Source: Chloroflexota bacterium
GTDB lineage: Bacteria; Chloroflexota; Limnocylindria; Limnocylindrales; CSP1-4
Direction of reading: 5' to 3'
DNA: 64,000 nt
NCBI GenBank assembly: GCA_016191345.1
Contig: JACPOU010000004.1
Span: forward strand, 1 to 64,000
Positions 8,557 through 16,135 of the stretch are shown piece after piece. The first letter of the stretch is position 1. Each line of letters starts with the position of its first letter. Under the pieces are notes generated by a model that searched no databases, had not been told where the DNA came from, and saw only the letters and a program-made list of their open reading frames with translations. A program made the position numbers and the translations under genes.

Positions 8557-9423
8557 ATGATCGACACGTTCACCGCCAGCATCGAAAGGCTGACCTTCGC
8601 AATGTCTCGCTCCCGCCTGCCCGGCATCGTCTCGGGCCTGCTGCTCGCCGCGGTGCTCGCCATCCCGGTGTCCGCGGCGGATGCCGCTGTGTTTGACGCC
8701 ACGACCGAATGCATTCTGCTTCAGAAATCAATCAATCTCTCCACGACCCTTGAGGCGCTCGAGTGTAATACCGAGCAATATGGTGGCGCGATCCATCAGT
8801 ACCGCTCGACCTTGAGCGGTCCGAACGGCTACTTCGTCGTCCTCTACGAAAACCCGAACCAGATCGATAGCTACCTCTTCAAGAAGACGCTCGATCTGCC
8901 CTCGGCCGGGACATACACGTGGACGACGACCGACGATGTCACCGATGCGTCCGGCGCCTTTCACGCTCACCGCGGCGACGTGATGGTCTTCACGCTCAAG
9001 AGCTCGGCCCCGGCTCCGACCGCGCCGCCGGCGACGCCGCGGCCGACCGTCAGGCCGACACCGCGCCCGACCGCGGCTCCGACCGCGCCGCCGGCGACGC
9101 CGCGCCCGGCCGCCACGCCGGTCATCACGCCACGGCCGACGACGGCGCCGGTCGCGGTCGCCACGCCGGCTGCGACCCCGGTGGCTCCGACCGAGGCGCC
9201 GCTCGTCACGGCCGCCCCGACGCCGGCCCCGACGCCAGCCTCGACTGCAGGCCCGGCGGCGGCTGACACCGCCACGCCGAGCCTGCCCGTGCCCGGGACG
9301 ACCGCCGCCGCGGACGGAGCGACGGCCGGCGACACGGGCCAGGCGCCGGCTGCCGTCGGTGCCGGGATTCTCGGCGCCGCCGGTCTCATCCTCGTGCTCG
9401 CTCGTCGGCGATCCCGGTCGTAG
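8557..9423 (+). CDS. Secreted Pro/Thr-rich surface protein
   Basis: 288 residues. The ATG at 8557 follows AGGGAG by about 9 bases; a second ATG lies at 8602. A signal peptide (about 17-45, IVSGLLLAAVLAIPVSAADA) leads to a small globular domain of about 100 residues with two cysteines. A long linker of repeated TPRPT/APTAPPATPRP units follows, then a C-terminal hydrophobic helix and a basic tail (RRRSRS). It is therefore an extracellular domain on a stalk, anchored at its C-terminus. No strict LPXTG sortase signal is seen. The function of the head domain is unknown. Its 3' end abuts a truncated ATPase on the other strand. Confidence 0.75.
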   Translation: MIDTFTASIERLTFAMSRSRLPGIVSGLLLAAVLAIPVSAADAAVFDATTECILLQKSINLSTTLEALECNTEQYGGAIHQYRSTLSGPNGYFVVLYENPNQIDSYLFKKTLDLPSAGTYTWTTTDDVTDASGAFHAHRGDVMVFTLKSSAPAPTAPPATPRPTVRPTPRPTAAPTAPPATPRPAATPVITPRPTTAPVAVATPAATPVAPTEAPLVTAAPTPAPTPASTAGPAAADTATPSLPVPGTTAAADGATAGDTGQAPAAVGAGILGAAGLILVLARRRSRS

Positions 9424-9664
9424 GGGGCGCGGCGCACTCGAGGCTCGGGTCGTCGGCGGCCTCGGCCGACCCGGCGGTGATCGCCCGGCTGGCGATCGCG
9501 AGCGCCTCGAGGAGCGTGGACTTGCCGGAGCCGTTCTCGCCGACGAACAGCGTGACCGGCCGATCGAAGGCGAGCGTCGTGATCGAGGCGAGGGCCGGCA
9601 GGTCGAACGGGAAGCCGCGCGCGGCCTCCGGGGGGCGGAGCGTGACGCTCGTCAGCTGGGGCAT
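9386..9664 (-). pseudogene. Truncated AAA/ABC-type ATPase (N-terminal fragment)
   Basis: Only about 92 residues remain of a family normally of 230 residues or more. The N-terminus is well preserved: SVTLRPPEAARGFPFDLP, then a perfect Walker A, GENGSGKST, then LLEALAIAS and GSAEAADDPSLE. After that, similarity stops and the frame ends within the 3' end of the opposing secreted-protein gene. Walker B and the signature are missing, so the product cannot be an ATPase. A deletion or rearrangement breakpoint near 9424-9440 is the simplest explanation. Confidence 0.7.
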
Positions 9665-9713
9665 CGCCCCATGATGCCCGGGTTCCTCGTGGCGAGACGC
9701 GGCGTGGCGAGCG

Positions 9714-10316
9714 CTACTCGCTGAAGCGCTCCTCCTTCCATGGGTCGGCGCTGTTGTTGTAGCCGTAGCGCTCCCAGAAGCCGAGCTGGTCGTGGTCGAG
9801 GACCTCGAGGCCGCGGATCCACTTCGCGCTCTTCCAGAAGTACTTCTTCGGGACGAGGAGGCGGAGCGGCCAGCCGTGCTCCTTCTCGAGCGGGGCGCCG
9901 TCGAAGGTGTCTGCCAGCAGCACGTCGTCGTCATCGAGGACGCTGAGGGGCACGTTCGACGTATAGCCCTGCTCCGAGTGAGCCACGACGTGGGTGGCCG
10001 TCGGGCGGACCTGGGCGAGCGTCAGGATCTCCTGGATGGGGACGCCCTCCCAGACCGTGTCCAGCTTCGACCAGCGGGTCACGCAGTGGATGTCCGTGCC
10101 GACCGTCTTGCGAGGCAGGGTCTTGAACTGGTCCCAGGTCAGGGTGAAGGGCGCATCGACCTCGCCGTAGACCTTGAAGTCCCACGTCGCGAGGTCGGTG
10201 TTCGGCACGGAGCCGTAGTGGAGGACCGGGAACTTCTCGGTCCGGTACTGGCCGGGCGGGATCCGGTCCATGACCGCGGGGTCCGACTCGCGGTTGCCGA
10301 AGAGACGCTCGAACAT
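9714..10316 (-). CDS. Sulfite oxidase-family molybdopterin oxidoreductase
   Basis: 200 residues of the oxidoreductase molybdopterin-binding domain (SUOX/MsrP-like). Cys78 in TDIHCVTRWS is the expected molybdenum ligand; KVYGEVDAPFTLTWDQF, VWEGVPIQEIL, LEKEHGWPLRLLVPKKYFWKSAKWI and FWERYGY are family blocks. No signal peptide and no dimerisation domain are seen, so it is the short cytoplasmic form often found in Chloroflexota and Actinobacteria; the substrate is unknown. The ATG at 10316 is used. Spacing from the truncated ATPase downstream is 50 bases. Confidence 0.9.
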   Translation of the reverse strand: MFERLFGNRESDPAVMDRIPPGQYRTEKFPVLHYGSVPNTDLATWDFKVYGEVDAPFTLTWDQFKTLPRKTVGTDIHCVTRWSKLDTVWEGVPIQEILTLAQVRPTATHVVAHSEQGYTSNVPLSVLDDDDVLLADTFDGAPLEKEHGWPLRLLVPKKYFWKSAKWIRGLEVLDHDQLGFWERYGYNNSADPWKEERFSE

Positions 10317-10461
10317 GATTGGCAGGCTCCGGTGCGTGAGGCGGCAACCATCGTCCCACACCGTGACGCGATCGTGACGAGACCGGCCTGGCTGAGGATC
10401 CGCCAGTCAGGCGGTCGCTCGCCCGTCTCCGGGAGCCCATCGGCGACGCCGGGCGAGCATG

Positions 10462-10467
10462 TAAACT
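10462..10467 (+). promoter_or_regulatory. Leaderless-type -10 element (TAAACT)
   Basis: TAAACT ends seven bases before the GTG of the glycosyltransferase gene, leaving no room for a ribosome-binding site. This predicts that transcription starts at or next to the start codon. Confidence 0.5.
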
Positions 10468-10474
10468 GCGCCGC

Positions 10475-11281
10475 GTGCCCCAGCCCGTTTCACGGCTCGA
10501 CCCGGCGGCGTCGCAGCCCGAGCCCGCCACGGACCCGCCCCGCGTGATGATCGTCATGCCCGCCTACAACGCAGCCCGGACGCTGGAGCGCACGTACGCG
10601 GACATCCCGCACGATCTGGTCGACCGGATCATCCTCGTCGACGACGTGTCACAGGACGACACCGTCGAGGTGGCCCGCAAGCTGGGTCTCGACGTCATCG
10701 TCCACCACCAGAATCTCGGCTATGGTGGCAACCAGAAGACGTGCTACGACGCCGCCCTCGAGGCGGGCGCCGACGTCGTGGTGATGCTTCACCCCGACTA
10801 CCAGTACGACGCGACGCGGATCCCTGCGCTCGTCGCGCCGATCCTCGCGGGTGAGGCGGACCTCATGCTCGGCAGCCGGTTCCTCGGCGATCCGCTGGCC
10901 GGCGGGATGCCGCGCTGGAAGTACCTGAGCAACCGGTTCCTGACCGCCGTCGAGAACCGCGCGTTCGGACTCCGCTTGTCGGAATACCACACCGGCCTGC
11001 GCGCCTACAGCCGGAAGCTCCTGACGACGATCCCGTATCGGCTCAACAGTGACGACTTCGTCTTCGACCAGGAGCTCGTGGCCCAGGTCGTCGCGGCCGG
11101 CGGCCTGCCGATCGGTGAGATCGGCGTTCCCACTCGCTACTTCGCCGAGGCGAGCTCGGTGGGCTTTCGACGGAGCGTCGTGTACGGCCTCTCGACCCTG
11201 CGCGTCGTGGTTCGCTTCCTGCTCCACCGGGCCCGCCTCCGGCGTTCGCCGAGGCTCACGAAGCGCCGGCCGGCGCCCTGA
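10475..11281 (+). CDS. Family 2 glycosyltransferase (dolichol-phosphate mannosyltransferase type)
   Basis: 268 residues. A GT-A fold begins at residue 23 with VMIVMPAYNAARTLERTYADI, followed by IILVDDVSQDDT, HHQNLGYGGNQKTCYDAALE and the metal-binding stretch VMLHPDYQYD. SRFLGDPLAGGMPRWKYLSNR is typical of DPM1-like enzymes that move a sugar from a nucleotide donor to a polyprenyl phosphate. No C-terminal membrane anchor is present. The stop overlaps the next start (TGATG), so it is translationally coupled to a membrane protein of the flippase-like UPF0104 family, pointing to cell-envelope glycolipid synthesis. Confidence 0.9.
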   Translation: MPQPVSRLDPAASQPEPATDPPRVMIVMPAYNAARTLERTYADIPHDLVDRIILVDDVSQDDTVEVARKLGLDVIVHHQNLGYGGNQKTCYDAALEAGADVVVMLHPDYQYDATRIPALVAPILAGEADLMLGSRFLGDPLAGGMPRWKYLSNRFLTAVENRAFGLRLSEYHTGLRAYSRKLLTTIPYRLNSDDFVFDQELVAQVVAAGGLPIGEIGVPTRYFAEASSVGFRRSVVYGLSTLRVVVRFLLHRARLRRSPRLTKRRPAP

Positions 11282-12270
11282 TGTCCGTTCGCGCGGTGGC
11301 TCGCGCGCTGCTCGGCTCGGTCATCTCGATCGTCGCGCTCGCCCTGGTCCTGCGATCGGTGGACCTCGGGCGGACCGTCGACGTGATCCGGACGGCGTCA
11401 CCGGTCTGGCTCGCCCTCGTCACGGCCAGCATCGGCATCGATGTCCTGATCCGGACCGTGCGCTGGCAGCGACTCCTCGCGCCGATCCGGGCGGTCGCGT
11501 TCGGGCATGTCCTGGGCTACCTGCTCATCGGCTATCTCGCCAACAACGTCCTGCCGGCCCGGCTGGGCGAGCTCGTCCGGAGCCACTACCTTGGCGACCG
11601 CGAGGGAATGTCCCGGTCCACCACGCTGGGCACGGTCGTCGTGGAGCGGGTCGTGGACACGGCGGTCGTCGTGGCGATCGCTGCACTGGCGATCATCGTC
11701 CTGAACGTCCGGGGCATCGTCACGGGAGCTGTCCAGGTCGGCGCGGCCGTGGTGGCCCTGCTGATCGTGATGCTGGCGATCGGCGTGGCCGCCCATCGGC
11801 TGCCGGGCGCCGGCGTGGCGGCCGCCTGGGTTGGCCGCTGGCCGCGCCTCGGGCAGGCGGTCGGACGGCTGCGCGGCGGGCTTGCCGTCGCGGGGCGGCC
11901 GCGGACGCTTGCCGAGGCGCTCATCCTGAGCCTCATCGCCTGGGGCGCGACGATGCTCGCCTTCGCCGCGGCGGGCCAGGCGGTCGGGCTGGAGCTTCGC
12001 TTCGGGGAGGCGGCCCTGATGTCGTCCGGTGTCGCCCTCGCCAGCGCCATTCCGGCCGGGCCGGGCTACCTCGGCACGTACGAGCTCGCCGCGTTCAAGA
12101 TCGCCGAGGCGCTCGGCCGGCCCGCCGAGCCGGCGTTCGCGGTCGCGCTCATCGTCCACGTCACGATCTTCCTGATCACCTCGGGCGGGGGGCTGGTTGC
12201 CCTCTCGCGACTCGGCTGGCGACGAGCGGGAGGCAACGGCAGCGTCGCCGGGGCGGCGCGCGGGTCCTGA
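11281..12270 (+). CDS. Flippase-like membrane protein (UPF0104/AglD-MprF type)
   Basis: 329 residues with about eight membrane helices. The family block YLANNVLPARLGELVRSHYLG (around 83-105) and PAGPGYLGTYE (around 258) are typical of the lysylphosphatidylglycerol synthetase transmembrane family. Members move lipid-linked precursors or assist glycosyltransferases; the MprF synthetase domain is absent. Its start overlaps the stop of the glycosyltransferase gene, and together they form a two-gene unit. The substrate is not known. Confidence 0.88.
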   Translation: MSVRAVARALLGSVISIVALALVLRSVDLGRTVDVIRTASPVWLALVTASIGIDVLIRTVRWQRLLAPIRAVAFGHVLGYLLIGYLANNVLPARLGELVRSHYLGDREGMSRSTTLGTVVVERVVDTAVVVAIAALAIIVLNVRGIVTGAVQVGAAVVALLIVMLAIGVAAHRLPGAGVAAAWVGRWPRLGQAVGRLRGGLAVAGRPRTLAEALILSLIAWGATMLAFAAAGQAVGLELRFGEAALMSSGVALASAIPAGPGYLGTYELAAFKIAEALGRPAEPAFAVALIVHVTIFLITSGGGLVALSRLGWRRAGGNGSVAGAARGS

Positions 12271-12524
12271 CAGGGGGCGCGGCAGCGGATCCGGAGGGGA
12301 GGCCCGCCTCGCCGCGATGGACGTCGCCGCGACTCGCTCGGGCGGGCGTGCACGCGTCGCCGCGACGCGCCGTCGGACGGGAGCGAGCCGCGTTCGTGAT
12401 GTCCGCCCGCCAGGGCGCTCCGCGCGGCGTGGCCAGGCGCACGGCGCCGATCGATGCGACGCACCGGTCGGGACCGAGCCTGGCGCCGACGGCGTTGGTT
12501 CGATGAGGATGTCACGATGGCTTC

Positions 12525-13226
12525 ATGAACGAGCCGCTCGACTGGGCCGCCGGCGCCGCCGCCACCCTCGGGAACCTCGGGTTCACGTTGTTGAACAGCG
12601 ACCATCCGGCGGCGCCGGCCGGCTCGCAGCTGCTCGTGGCCCTGCGCGACCAGCCCACGCTCCGCCACTTCGATCCCGAGCGTCTCGTCGCCTGGGTCGC
12701 GGCCGCGGACCGTGGCCGGCCCATCACCGTCGATCGCGCCACCACGGCCGGCGAGCGGACGATCCTCTGGGGCCACGTCCACGTCGTCGATCGGCTGCCC
12801 GTGGAGAACCGGTTCCTGACGTTCGGGGGGTCGCTGCGGATCGCCGACATCGACCCGGACCTGCGGGTCGTGCGCCACGACTCGCCCGGTCCGATCGTGC
12901 GCTGGGGCGGCCACTCCCAGGGCCTCGATGACCTCGCCGGCGAGATCGGCGCATTCTTCGGCCGGCTCATCGTCCCGGTCGACTTCGTGCCCGGCGCGGA
13001 GGCGCGCCTCGCGGCCGAACCACCGGGGCATCTCTACGCGGCCTTCATCCGGGACGCGCAGGCGCGGCGCCATGGCCTCGTGCAAGGCGGCTCGGCCTCC
13101 CTGGACGCCTGGCTGCGTGCCGAGCATGCCAGGATCCTGCGTGACCACCCTGGATGGTGGGAGGTCGGGGGCACGCTCCTCGATGCCATCGGTCTGGGGC
13201 GGGAGGGTTCCGGATCGATGCACTGA
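12525..13226 (+). CDS. Conserved-looking hypothetical protein
   Basis: 233 residues, not recognised. The protein looks soluble with an alpha/beta pattern, tryptophan-rich motifs (WGGHSQGLDDLAGEIGAFF, DHPGWWEVGG) and no signal peptide. FFGRLIVPVDFVPGAEARL and GHLYAAFIRDAQAR look like genuine ordered segments. The start follows CACGAT by six bases, resembling the leaderless promoters elsewhere in the window but with C in place of the first T. About 250 bases of non-coding sequence separate it from the flippase-like gene. Function unknown. Confidence 0.65.
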   Translation: MNEPLDWAAGAAATLGNLGFTLLNSDHPAAPAGSQLLVALRDQPTLRHFDPERLVAWVAAADRGRPITVDRATTAGERTILWGHVHVVDRLPVENRFLTFGGSLRIADIDPDLRVVRHDSPGPIVRWGGHSQGLDDLAGEIGAFFGRLIVPVDFVPGAEARLAAEPPGHLYAAFIRDAQARRHGLVQGGSASLDAWLRAEHARILRDHPGWWEVGGTLLDAIGLGREGSGSMH

Positions 13227-13379
13227 CCCGCAGCGGTGGCCCGCCGCCGCCCGCCGCCGCCCGTCGCCGCACGAAGCGCCCGCCCGCCCGCGCCTCGCGC
13301 AGCGCCCACCCGCGCCCCCCGCACCGTCCGCCCGCCGCCGCCCGCGACGCCGCCCGGGGTCCGGCTCGGCTGGCAGGGC

Positions 13380-13496
13380 ATGAGTCGGCTGACGGGTCAA
13401 TCCAGGACCTACCGAGCGTGGCGCACGGCAGGAATCGTCCGAATCCGCGCGCGGCCGAGCGTGGCTGTGCGGAGATTGACCCGCGAGACGACTCAG
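13380..13496. repeat. 117-bp palindromic dispersed repeat, copy 2
   Basis: Left end TGAGTCG...GGGTCA, centre GGAATCGTCCGAATC and right end TGACCCGCGAGACGACTCAG fall at the same offsets (1-20, 52-66, 98-117) as in the copy at 178-294. The arms here extend to GGGTCAATC/GATTGACCC. The intervening sequence differs substantially, so symmetry and landmarks rather than overall identity are conserved. Confidence 0.85.
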
Positions 13497-13541
13497 CGCC
13501 ACGCGGAGCGGCCACGCGGAGCGGCCACGCGACGGGATCGA

Positions 13542-13570
13542 CGAACCCCCGGCCGAGGGCCGGGGGTTCG
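13542..13570. terminator. Bidirectional terminator hairpin
   Basis: A perfect 13-bp stem (CGAACCCCCGGCC with its complement) around a GAG loop lies between convergent genes. There is no long T tract on either side, as is common in very GC-rich genomes. Confidence 0.75.
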
Positions 13571-13637
13571 GGGCCGCGGTTCGCGGTTCGGGTTCGCGGT
13601 CGCGGTTCGGGTTCGCGGGTCGCGGTTCGCGAGCGAG
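13569..13637. repeat. GGTTCG-type simple repeats
   Basis: Irregular short units (GGTTCGC, GGTTCGGGTTCGC and variants) fill the 65 bases between the terminator and the stop codon of the binding-protein gene. It is probably slippage-prone filler. Confidence 0.6.
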
Positions 13638-13639
13638 GG

Positions 13640-14578
13640 TCAGGGAGCCGGCTTGGCCAGGTCGCTGATCTTCACGAGGCTGTACTTGGTGGCGGTGTCC
13701 CTGGTCACGACGAACCCGTTCTGATCCGTCGCGGCCGCGTAGTCGAGGGCCTCGAGGCCCATGGGCCTGAGACGTTCGTTGAGCTTGTCCGACGTTGCCT
13801 TGGGGTCGGTCGTCGCCTCGCCGGCCGTGTTGTTGACGAACTCGAGGGCCGTCGCTGCGTACTCCGCGAGGATGTCGATGTCGCCGCTCTTCAGGGCCGG
13901 GAAGACGACCTCGCGCGCGCCGAGCTGGAACTTCCGCTCGACGGTGATGCCTGCCTTCTCGAGGACCTGGGCGTAGATCTCGCCGAGCACCTCCTGCTCG
14001 TAGAAGTTCGTCGAGCCCACGGTGATGTTGCCCGAGCCTCCGCTGAACGAGAAGCCCTGGCCATCGACCCACGCCTTCGCGACGTCGGCCGAGGCCTTGC
14101 CATCGACCGTCACCTGCTTGTTGAGGTCCGTGAGGGTCGCCTGGTCCAGCTTGGCCTGAACCGCGTTCAGGGCCTCCCTGATGACGGGGTTGGCGGCCAG
14201 CGCATCCGACCGGACGACGGGAATGAGGTTGTCGGCGAGCTGGAGCTGCTTGTCGTCCTGGAGCAGGACGAAGTTGTTCGTGGCAATGCCAGGATCCGAG
14301 GTGAAGAGCACGGCCACCTGCGCGTCACCCTTCTTGAGGGCCTCGACGGTGATCGGACCCCCCGAGTCAGTGGCCTTGAAGTCCTTGAACGTCAACCCGT
14401 AGGTATCGGTCAGGCCTTTCAGGCAGAACGGCCGCTCCGGACACTCCGGCGGCCCCGCCAGTACGAGCTGGCCTGCGATCGTCCCCTTGGACGCGGTGCT
14501 GCCCCCACCCAGCGAACACGCACTGAGCAACAGTGAGAGGCTCGCTGCCCCGAGGGCGGCCCTGCGGAATTGCCGCAT
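13640..14578 (-). CDS. Osmoprotectant ABC binding lipoprotein, circularly permuted
   Basis: 312 residues with a lipoprotein signal (LLSAC, Cys21). In OpuCC/OsmF/ProX proteins the block GSxNFxEQxxLGEIYAQ comes first and LPGLxxxYG...ALxxG...TSDxxI...VLxDDK comes last. Here the order is reversed: residues 37-176 match the usual second half (CLKGLTDTYGLTFKDF, ALKKGDAQVAVLFTSDPGI) and residues 184-308 match the usual first half (ITVGSTNFYEQEVLGEIYAQ, LAEYAATALEF), ending at KYSLVKISDLAK where the families normally cross over. It is therefore a circular permutation. It is the last gene of the operon with two permeases and an ATPase. Ligand: glycine betaine, choline or a similar compound (inferred). 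Confidence 0.88.
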   Translation of the reverse strand: MRQFRRAALGAASLSLLLSACSLGGGSTASKGTIAGQLVLAGPPECPERPFCLKGLTDTYGLTFKDFKATDSGGPITVEALKKGDAQVAVLFTSDPGIATNNFVLLQDDKQLQLADNLIPVVRSDALAANPVIREALNAVQAKLDQATLTDLNKQVTVDGKASADVAKAWVDGQGFSFSGGSGNITVGSTNFYEQEVLGEIYAQVLEKAGITVERKFQLGAREVVFPALKSGDIDILAEYAATALEFVNNTAGEATTDPKATSDKLNERLRPMGLEALDYAAATDQNGFVVTRDTATKYSLVKISDLAKPAP

Positions 14579-14685
14579 GGGTCGTCTCCTTCCTCCCGCC
14601 CGCGTGAACTGAGGTCAACGACTCGGGCGAGCCGCAACGATATCAGCGGATCCGGAATGCGCCGCAGACCGACCGGGCGTCCGCC

Positions 14686-14787
14686 GCGGCGCCAGGGGCT
14701 GCCGGACCGGGTGTCGGCGGCGGCGCTGCGCGCTGCCGGCCCGGGTGTCGGGGGCGGCGCTACAGGCTGCCGGACCGAGCCTCAGCC
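14686..14787. repeat. Three 34-bp tandem repeats between transporter genes
   Basis: Units start at 14686, 14720 and 14754; each begins GCGGCGC and contains GCTGCCGG(A/C)CCG. The first two share GGGTGTCGG. The third runs into the last codons of the permease gene. In the mRNA they precede the binding-protein gene by about 110 bases. Confidence 0.7.
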
Positions 14788-15492
14788 GGCGACGCCGCCC
14801 GAAGCGCGACCGAGCACGGTCAGGTCGGCGACCGGCCGGCCGCCAGGCCCCGCGACGCGACGCTCGATGAGCGTCAGCCCGCGCTCGGTGCCGATCGCGA
14901 GCAGGCCGACGAGGATCGCGCCAGCGAGGATTCGATCCGATTGCTGGAGCGCGAAGCCATCGACGATGTAGCGTCCCAGGCCGCCTCCGGCCACGAGCGC
15001 GGCGAGGGTCGCGGTGGCGACGACCTGGACCGCCGACGTCCGAAGGCCAACGACGATCGCCGGAAGGGCGAGCGGCAGCTCGATTGCCCGGAGCACTTCC
15101 CGGCCACGCATGCCCATGCCGCGTCCCGCCTCGACGACATCGGCGTCCACGGCGGTGATCCCGGCGACGGTGTTCACGAGGAGCGGCGGAATCGCCAGCA
15201 GGACGAGCGCCGGCAGGGCGCTCGAGAAGCCGAGCCCGAGGAACGGCACGAACAGGATGAGGAGGGCATACGACGGGACGGCCCGACCGAGCCCGGCGAT
15301 CGCGATGGCGGCTCGCTCGCCGCGCCGGCCATGGCCGATGGCGAGGCCGAGCGGGAGCGCGATCGCGACCGCGATGCCGATCGCCACCAGCGAGAGCGTG
15401 ACGTGCTCGGCGATGCGCACCGGGACGCCGTTCGAGCCGGCCCAGTGGGCCGGATCGGTGAACCACGCCGCCACCCGCTCCAAGGCCGACAC
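14782..15492 (-). CDS. Osmoprotectant ABC permease (OpuCB/OpuCD type)
   Basis: 236 residues, five to six membrane helices and the binding-protein-dependent permease domain. The EAA loop is seen as DVVEAGRGMGMRGREVLRAIELPLALPAIVVGLRTS, and VATATLAALVAGGGLGRYIVDG follows, as in OpuCB/OsmW/OsmY. It begins immediately after the other permease gene and works with it as a heterodimer in the inner membrane, driven by the ATPase encoded upstream. A conserved tail of about 35 residues follows the last helix. Confidence 0.92.
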   Translation of the reverse strand: MSALERVAAWFTDPAHWAGSNGVPVRIAEHVTLSLVAIGIAVAIALPLGLAIGHGRRGERAAIAIAGLGRAVPSYALLILFVPFLGLGFSSALPALVLLAIPPLLVNTVAGITAVDADVVEAGRGMGMRGREVLRAIELPLALPAIVVGLRTSAVQVVATATLAALVAGGGLGRYIVDGFALQQSDRILAGAILVGLLAIGTERGLTLIERRVAGPGGRPVADLTVLGRASGGVAG

Positions 15493-15493
15493 T

Positions 15494-16135
15494 TCAGGTA
15501 CCTCGACCGCGGAGCCATGGGGTCGAGGCCCGGCCGACCCAGCCGAGGACCAGGTCGGCAGTCACCGCCATGACGATCGTGAGCACGAATCCCGCGATGA
15601 CGAGCGAATCCTGGCGGAAGTTGTAGCCGCGCAGCATGACCTGGCCCAGGCCTCCGAGCCCGATGAGCGAGGTCACCATCACGAGCCCGATGGTGCTGAC
15701 GCTCGCGATGCGGATCCCGGCCACGAGCATCGGCAGCGCGAGGGGCAGCTCCACCGACCACAGGCGTCGCGCCCGGCCATAGCCCATGGCGTCGGCTGCC
15801 TCGATGACGTCCCGCGGCACCCCTTCCAGCCCGGCGAGGAGGTTCCGGGCGAGGATCAGGAGGGTATAGCTCACGAGGGCGATCTCGCCGGTCAGGAAGG
15901 ACAGGCCCGTGAAGGGCACCAGGAAGGCCATCAGCGCGAGGCTCGGGATCGTGTACAGGAGCCCGAACAGCCCGGTGACGGAACCGACGAGCCTCGGCCG
16001 GCCCCGAACCGCCAGGACCACCACGAAGCTGAGCGCGAAGCCGACGCCCACGGCCACGATCGTCAGCGCGAGGTGCTCGACGATCTTGCCCTGGATGAGC
16101 GGCAGGTTCCCCTGGATGACGTCCCATCGGATCAC
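15494..16135 (-). CDS. Osmoprotectant ABC permease (OpuCB type)
   Basis: 213 residues with five to six membrane helices. The EAA loop DVIEAADAMGYGRARRLWSVELPLALPMLVAGIR and the C-terminal VMVTSLIGLGGLGQVMLRGY match the permease family. YTIPSLALMAFLVPFTGL is the usual early block. The start overlaps the ATPase stop (ATGA), so the two are translationally coupled. It is one of two different permeases in this operon. Confidence 0.92.
   Translation of the reverse strand: MIRWDVIQGNLPLIQGKIVEHLALTIVAVGVGFALSFVVVLAVRGRPRLVGSVTGLFGLLYTIPSLALMAFLVPFTGLSFLTGEIALVSYTLLILARNLLAGLEGVPRDVIEAADAMGYGRARRLWSVELPLALPMLVAGIRIASVSTIGLVMVTSLIGLGGLGQVMLRGYNFRQDSLVIAGFVLTIVMAVTADLVLGWVGRASTPWLRGRGT

Larger units (their letters stand above)
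13227..13639. other. 413-bp convergent intergenic region with repeats
   Basis: Starts with CCGCC-rich simple sequence, followed by copy 2 of the 117-bp palindrome (13380-13496), two and a half units of GCCACGCGGAGCG (about 13499-13530), a strong hairpin (13542-13570) and GGTTCG-rich simple repeats to 13637. No gene is supported. Confidence 0.7.

Noticed and set aside
9000..9423. Sortase signal at the end of the Pro/Thr-rich protein
   Set aside because: LPVPGT is not LPXTG and lies too far from the hydrophobic segment.
11049..12506. 485-codon plus-strand frame over the flippase gene
   Set aside because: Ser/Arg/Pro-rich composition without any domain, fully overlapping a clear membrane protein gene in another frame.
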